DNA of 64,000 nucleotides, taken from positions 1 to 64,000 of the forward strand of contig NCCR01000022.1 of NCBI GenBank assembly GCA_002279765.1, in the 5' to 3' direction. A model generated the notes under the pieces. The model worked only from the letters and a program-made list of their open reading frames with translations. It ran no database searches and had not been told where the DNA came from. This document shows positions 62,067 through 64,000 of the stretch, in pieces (within the stretch, counting starts at the first letter, position 1; every line of letters starts with the position of its first letter). Origin of the DNA: Verrucomicrobia bacterium 12-59-8. Its GTDB lineage: Bacteria > Verrucomicrobiota > Verrucomicrobiae > Verrucomicrobiales > Verrucomicrobiaceae. The translations under genes were made by a program, and so were the position numbers.

Positions 62067-64000
62067 ATGCCCAACCGCATCCTGTTCCCATGCCTTGCCA
62101 CCGCCATGCTTTCCGCTTTCTGCGGAGCCGGAAAGGCCGCGCCTGCCGCAGTCCTCGATCCGAAGGTGCAGACCTATTTCGAGGAGCACTGCCTGAAGTG
62201 CCATGATGCCGATATGCAGAAGGGCGACTTCCGTATGGACACGCTGTCCCCGAAGGTCGGCTTTGAAAACACGCCGCAGTGGCTGGAGATCATGGAGCGA
62301 ATGAATTCGGGCGAGATGCCGCCGAAGAAGGAAAAGAAGCGCCCGGAGGCCACGGCCACTGCGCAGGTGGTGGAATGGATCGCGCACAAAATGAAGGAAG
62401 GCGAGTCCGCCCGCATGGCGTCTCGGGCGAAGGTGAACTACAACCGCCTTACGCGGGATGAGTATGTGAACACGGTGCGCGATCTCCTCGGCGTGGAGTA
62501 TGACGCGAAAGACCCGGGTGCCTTTCTGGAAGACCCGGAATGGCACGGCTTTGAGCGCATTGGCTCGGTGCTCACGCTCTCGCCTTCGAACATCGAAAAG
62601 TATCTCGCGGCAGCGGAGACGATATTGAACGAGGCCTATCCTGACATCATTCCTCCGGCGAAGAACGCGAAGCCTGTGGTGCCCTTCGGAGGTTCGAAGC
62701 CCGTGCTCTATGAAGAGCAGATCAGTGAACGGCACCGCGAGCGGCTGCGCGAGATGGGCCTGCTGGACAAGGTGCGCTACGACATGTGGCCCGGAGACAT
62801 CTTCCGCTATACGGCACTGAAGGACCCGCTCCCTGAGGCGGGTGTGTATGAGATCAGCTACACGCTGAGCGGCCTGAAGCCGGAGAAAGGCCGCGTACCG
62901 CGCATCAAGGTCTATGAGTCGAAGCTGGATCGTGTGCTATTTGAGCAGGACATCATCGCCCCAGAGGACAAACCGATCACAATAACATTCCGTGCGCACT
63001 TGCCCAAGGGACGCCCGAGCATTGAGGTGTACAACGATGTGCCCGGCCCTTCAAATCTGCCGCGCTCAGGCCGGCATGGAGAGACGCCGTTCATCAGCAC
63101 CAAGATCGGCCGCATCCCCTGGCAGATGAAGCTTACCGATGAACAGGGTAAGCCACGCTATCCCTTCCTCATCATGGACTCGATCTCATGGCGCGGCCCG
63201 CTGCTGAGTGATGCTGAGAAAAAGCTGCGTGAAGACTACATGCCCCTAGAGGAGGGCGGCATGGAGCAGGTGCGCATCTCTCTCGCCACACTAGCGCAGC
63301 GCGCCTTCCGCCGTCCCGTCACCGATGAAGAGCTGGAGGGTTACCTCGGCATTGTGAAGGCCGAGCTCGCAGCCAAGGAAAAATTCCGTGATGCCGTGAA
63401 GGCGGGCATGCTTTCGATTCTGTGCTCAAAGAGCTTTGTCTTCATGGCGGAGGGGGATGAGAATGCGAACCGCCAGGTGCTCAGCGACTGGGAGATTGCC
63501 TCGCGTCTTTCCTACCTGCTCTGGAACACCATGCCGGACGCCGAGCTCTTCGCGCTGGCAGAGCAGGGCAGGCTGCGTGACAAGGCAGAGCTCTCCAAGC
63601 AGGTGGCCCGCATGCTGGCCGATGCGCGTTCGACACGCTTCACAGACTCCTTTGCCACCCAGTGGCTGCGCTTGCGCAAGGTGGGCATGTTTCAGCCCGA
63701 CAAGAAGCTCTACCCCGACTACGACAAGGCGCTCGAAGCCAGTATGGTCGGAGAGACTAAGGCCTTCTTCCGCGAGGTGCTGCAAGGCGGCCACACCCTG
63801 CGCGAACTGCTCCATTCGGACTGGAGCATGATGAACGGACTGCTCACGCAGTTCTATGGCCTGCCAGAGACCAAAGTGTCAGGAGATGAATTTCAGCGAG
63901 TGTCATTGCCCGCAGAAAGTCATCGTGGCGGACTGCTCACTCAGGCTTCCATTCTTTCGCTGACGTCTGACGGCGTGCGGCATCGTCCTGTGCATCGCGG
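62067..64000 (+). CDS. PSD1/DUF1592-family secreted cytochrome-like protein (5' part)
   Basis: The ORF starts at the ATG 62067 and runs off the window, giving 644 codons. A signal peptide (MPNRILFPCLATAMLSAFCG) leads to a c-type heme motif HCLKCHD in the planctomycete-cytochrome-C style, then domains like DUF1587 (VNYNRLTRDEYVNTVRDLLGVE), a carbohydrate-binding-like middle segment, DUF1595-like LAQRAFRRPVTDEEL and DUF1592 (DWEIASRLSYLLWNTMPDAEL). DUF1588 begins at the edge (HRGGLLTQASILSLTSDG). Such proteins typify Planctomycetes and Verrucomicrobia and are thought to act in polysaccharide breakdown, but no biochemical function is certain. Confidence 0.88.
   Translation, partial: MPNRILFPCLATAMLSAFCGAGKAAPAAVLDPKVQTYFEEHCLKCHDADMQKGDFRMDTLSPKVGFENTPQWLEIMERMNSGEMPPKKEKKRPEATATAQVVEWIAHKMKEGESARMASRAKVNYNRLTRDEYVNTVRDLLGVEYDAKDPGAFLEDPEWHGFERIGSVLTLSPSNIEKYLAAAETILNEAYPDIIPPAKNAKPVVPFGGSKPVLYEEQISERHRERLREMGLLDKVRYDMWPGDIFRYTALKDPLPEAGVYEISYTLSGLKPEKGRVPRIKVYESKLDRVLFEQDIIAPEDKPITITFRAHLPKGRPSIEVYNDVPGPSNLPRSGRHGETPFISTKIGRIPWQMKLTDEQGKPRYPFLIMDSISWRGPLLSDAEKKLREDYMPLEEGGMEQVRISLATLAQRAFRRPVTDEELEGYLGIVKAELAAKEKFRDAVKAGMLSILCSKSFVFMAEGDENANRQVLSDWEIASRLSYLLWNTMPDAELFALAEQGRLRDKAELSKQVARMLADARSTRFTDSFATQWLRLRKVGMFQPDKKLYPDYDKALEASMVGETKAFFREVLQGGHTLRELLHSDWSMMNGLLTQFYGLPETKVSGDEFQRVSLPAESHRGGLLTQASILSLTSDGVRHRPVHR

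Overview
The window looks like a chromosome segment of a Gram-negative member of the Verrucomicrobiota, most likely Verrucomicrobiaceae (Prosthecobacter-like). This rests on protein families, not on a search: DUF1501 and PSD1/DUF1592-type secreted proteins, a full outer-membrane and LPS gene set (lpxA, lptD, a LptF/G permease, kdsD), a PBP1C/alpha-2-macroglobulin pair, many secreted hydrolases, and moderately high G+C. No phage, insertion sequence or CRISPR array is visible.

Layout. 1-2100: the tail of a plus-strand gene, then a minus-strand set of ccoS (cbb3 oxidase assembly), an odd HMA-domain/membrane-hairpin protein resembling a gutted copper ATPase, and a DUF1501 protein. 2186-5179: M1 aminopeptidase with HEAT-like repeats and a small zincin. 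5203-9554 (minus): GYF_2-RDD protein, recR, a degenerate membrane cyclase and a ClpX-like unfoldase. 9684-15884: arginine operon argC-argJ-argB-argD-argF, ending in murI, then a LptF/LptG permease. 17077-22704: M20 amidohydrolase, alpha/beta hydrolase, TraB lipoprotein, kdsD, an unknown membrane protein and a ferredoxin.

22876-29479 is one giant secreted-protein gene split by a perfect 37-bp tandem duplication that shifts the frame. 29539-34498 holds a secreted metallo-beta-lactamase-fold protein, an isochorismatase-like/SGNH fusion, a second SGNH hydrolase and a membrane-anchored alpha/beta hydrolase. leuC and a dctA-like transporter are divergent. 37427-39943 is a class A PBP whose transpeptidase SxxK motif is lost. 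40017-45683 carries a MidA-like methyltransferase, SOUL lipoprotein, TIGR01777 epimerase, HAD phosphatase, nucleotide-sugar epimerase and a proline-rich membrane protein. lptD and lpxA follow, then tRNA-Ser(UGA).

50121-64000: a berberine-bridge-like flavoprotein; an Ada-AlkA fusion divergent from ogt across a striking inverted repeat (an alkylation-repair module); the alpha-2-macroglobulin -> pbpC operon; and a truncated PSD1/DUF1592 cytochrome-like gene preceded by two perfect hairpins.

The most interesting points are the ATPase-derived HMA protein beside ccoS, the 37-bp duplication in the giant gene with its autotransporter-like repeat, the catalytically altered PBP, the ada/ogt inverted repeat, and the hydrolase fusion. 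I saw no single obviously new multi-gene system. All family assignments were made by reading motifs, without database searches.
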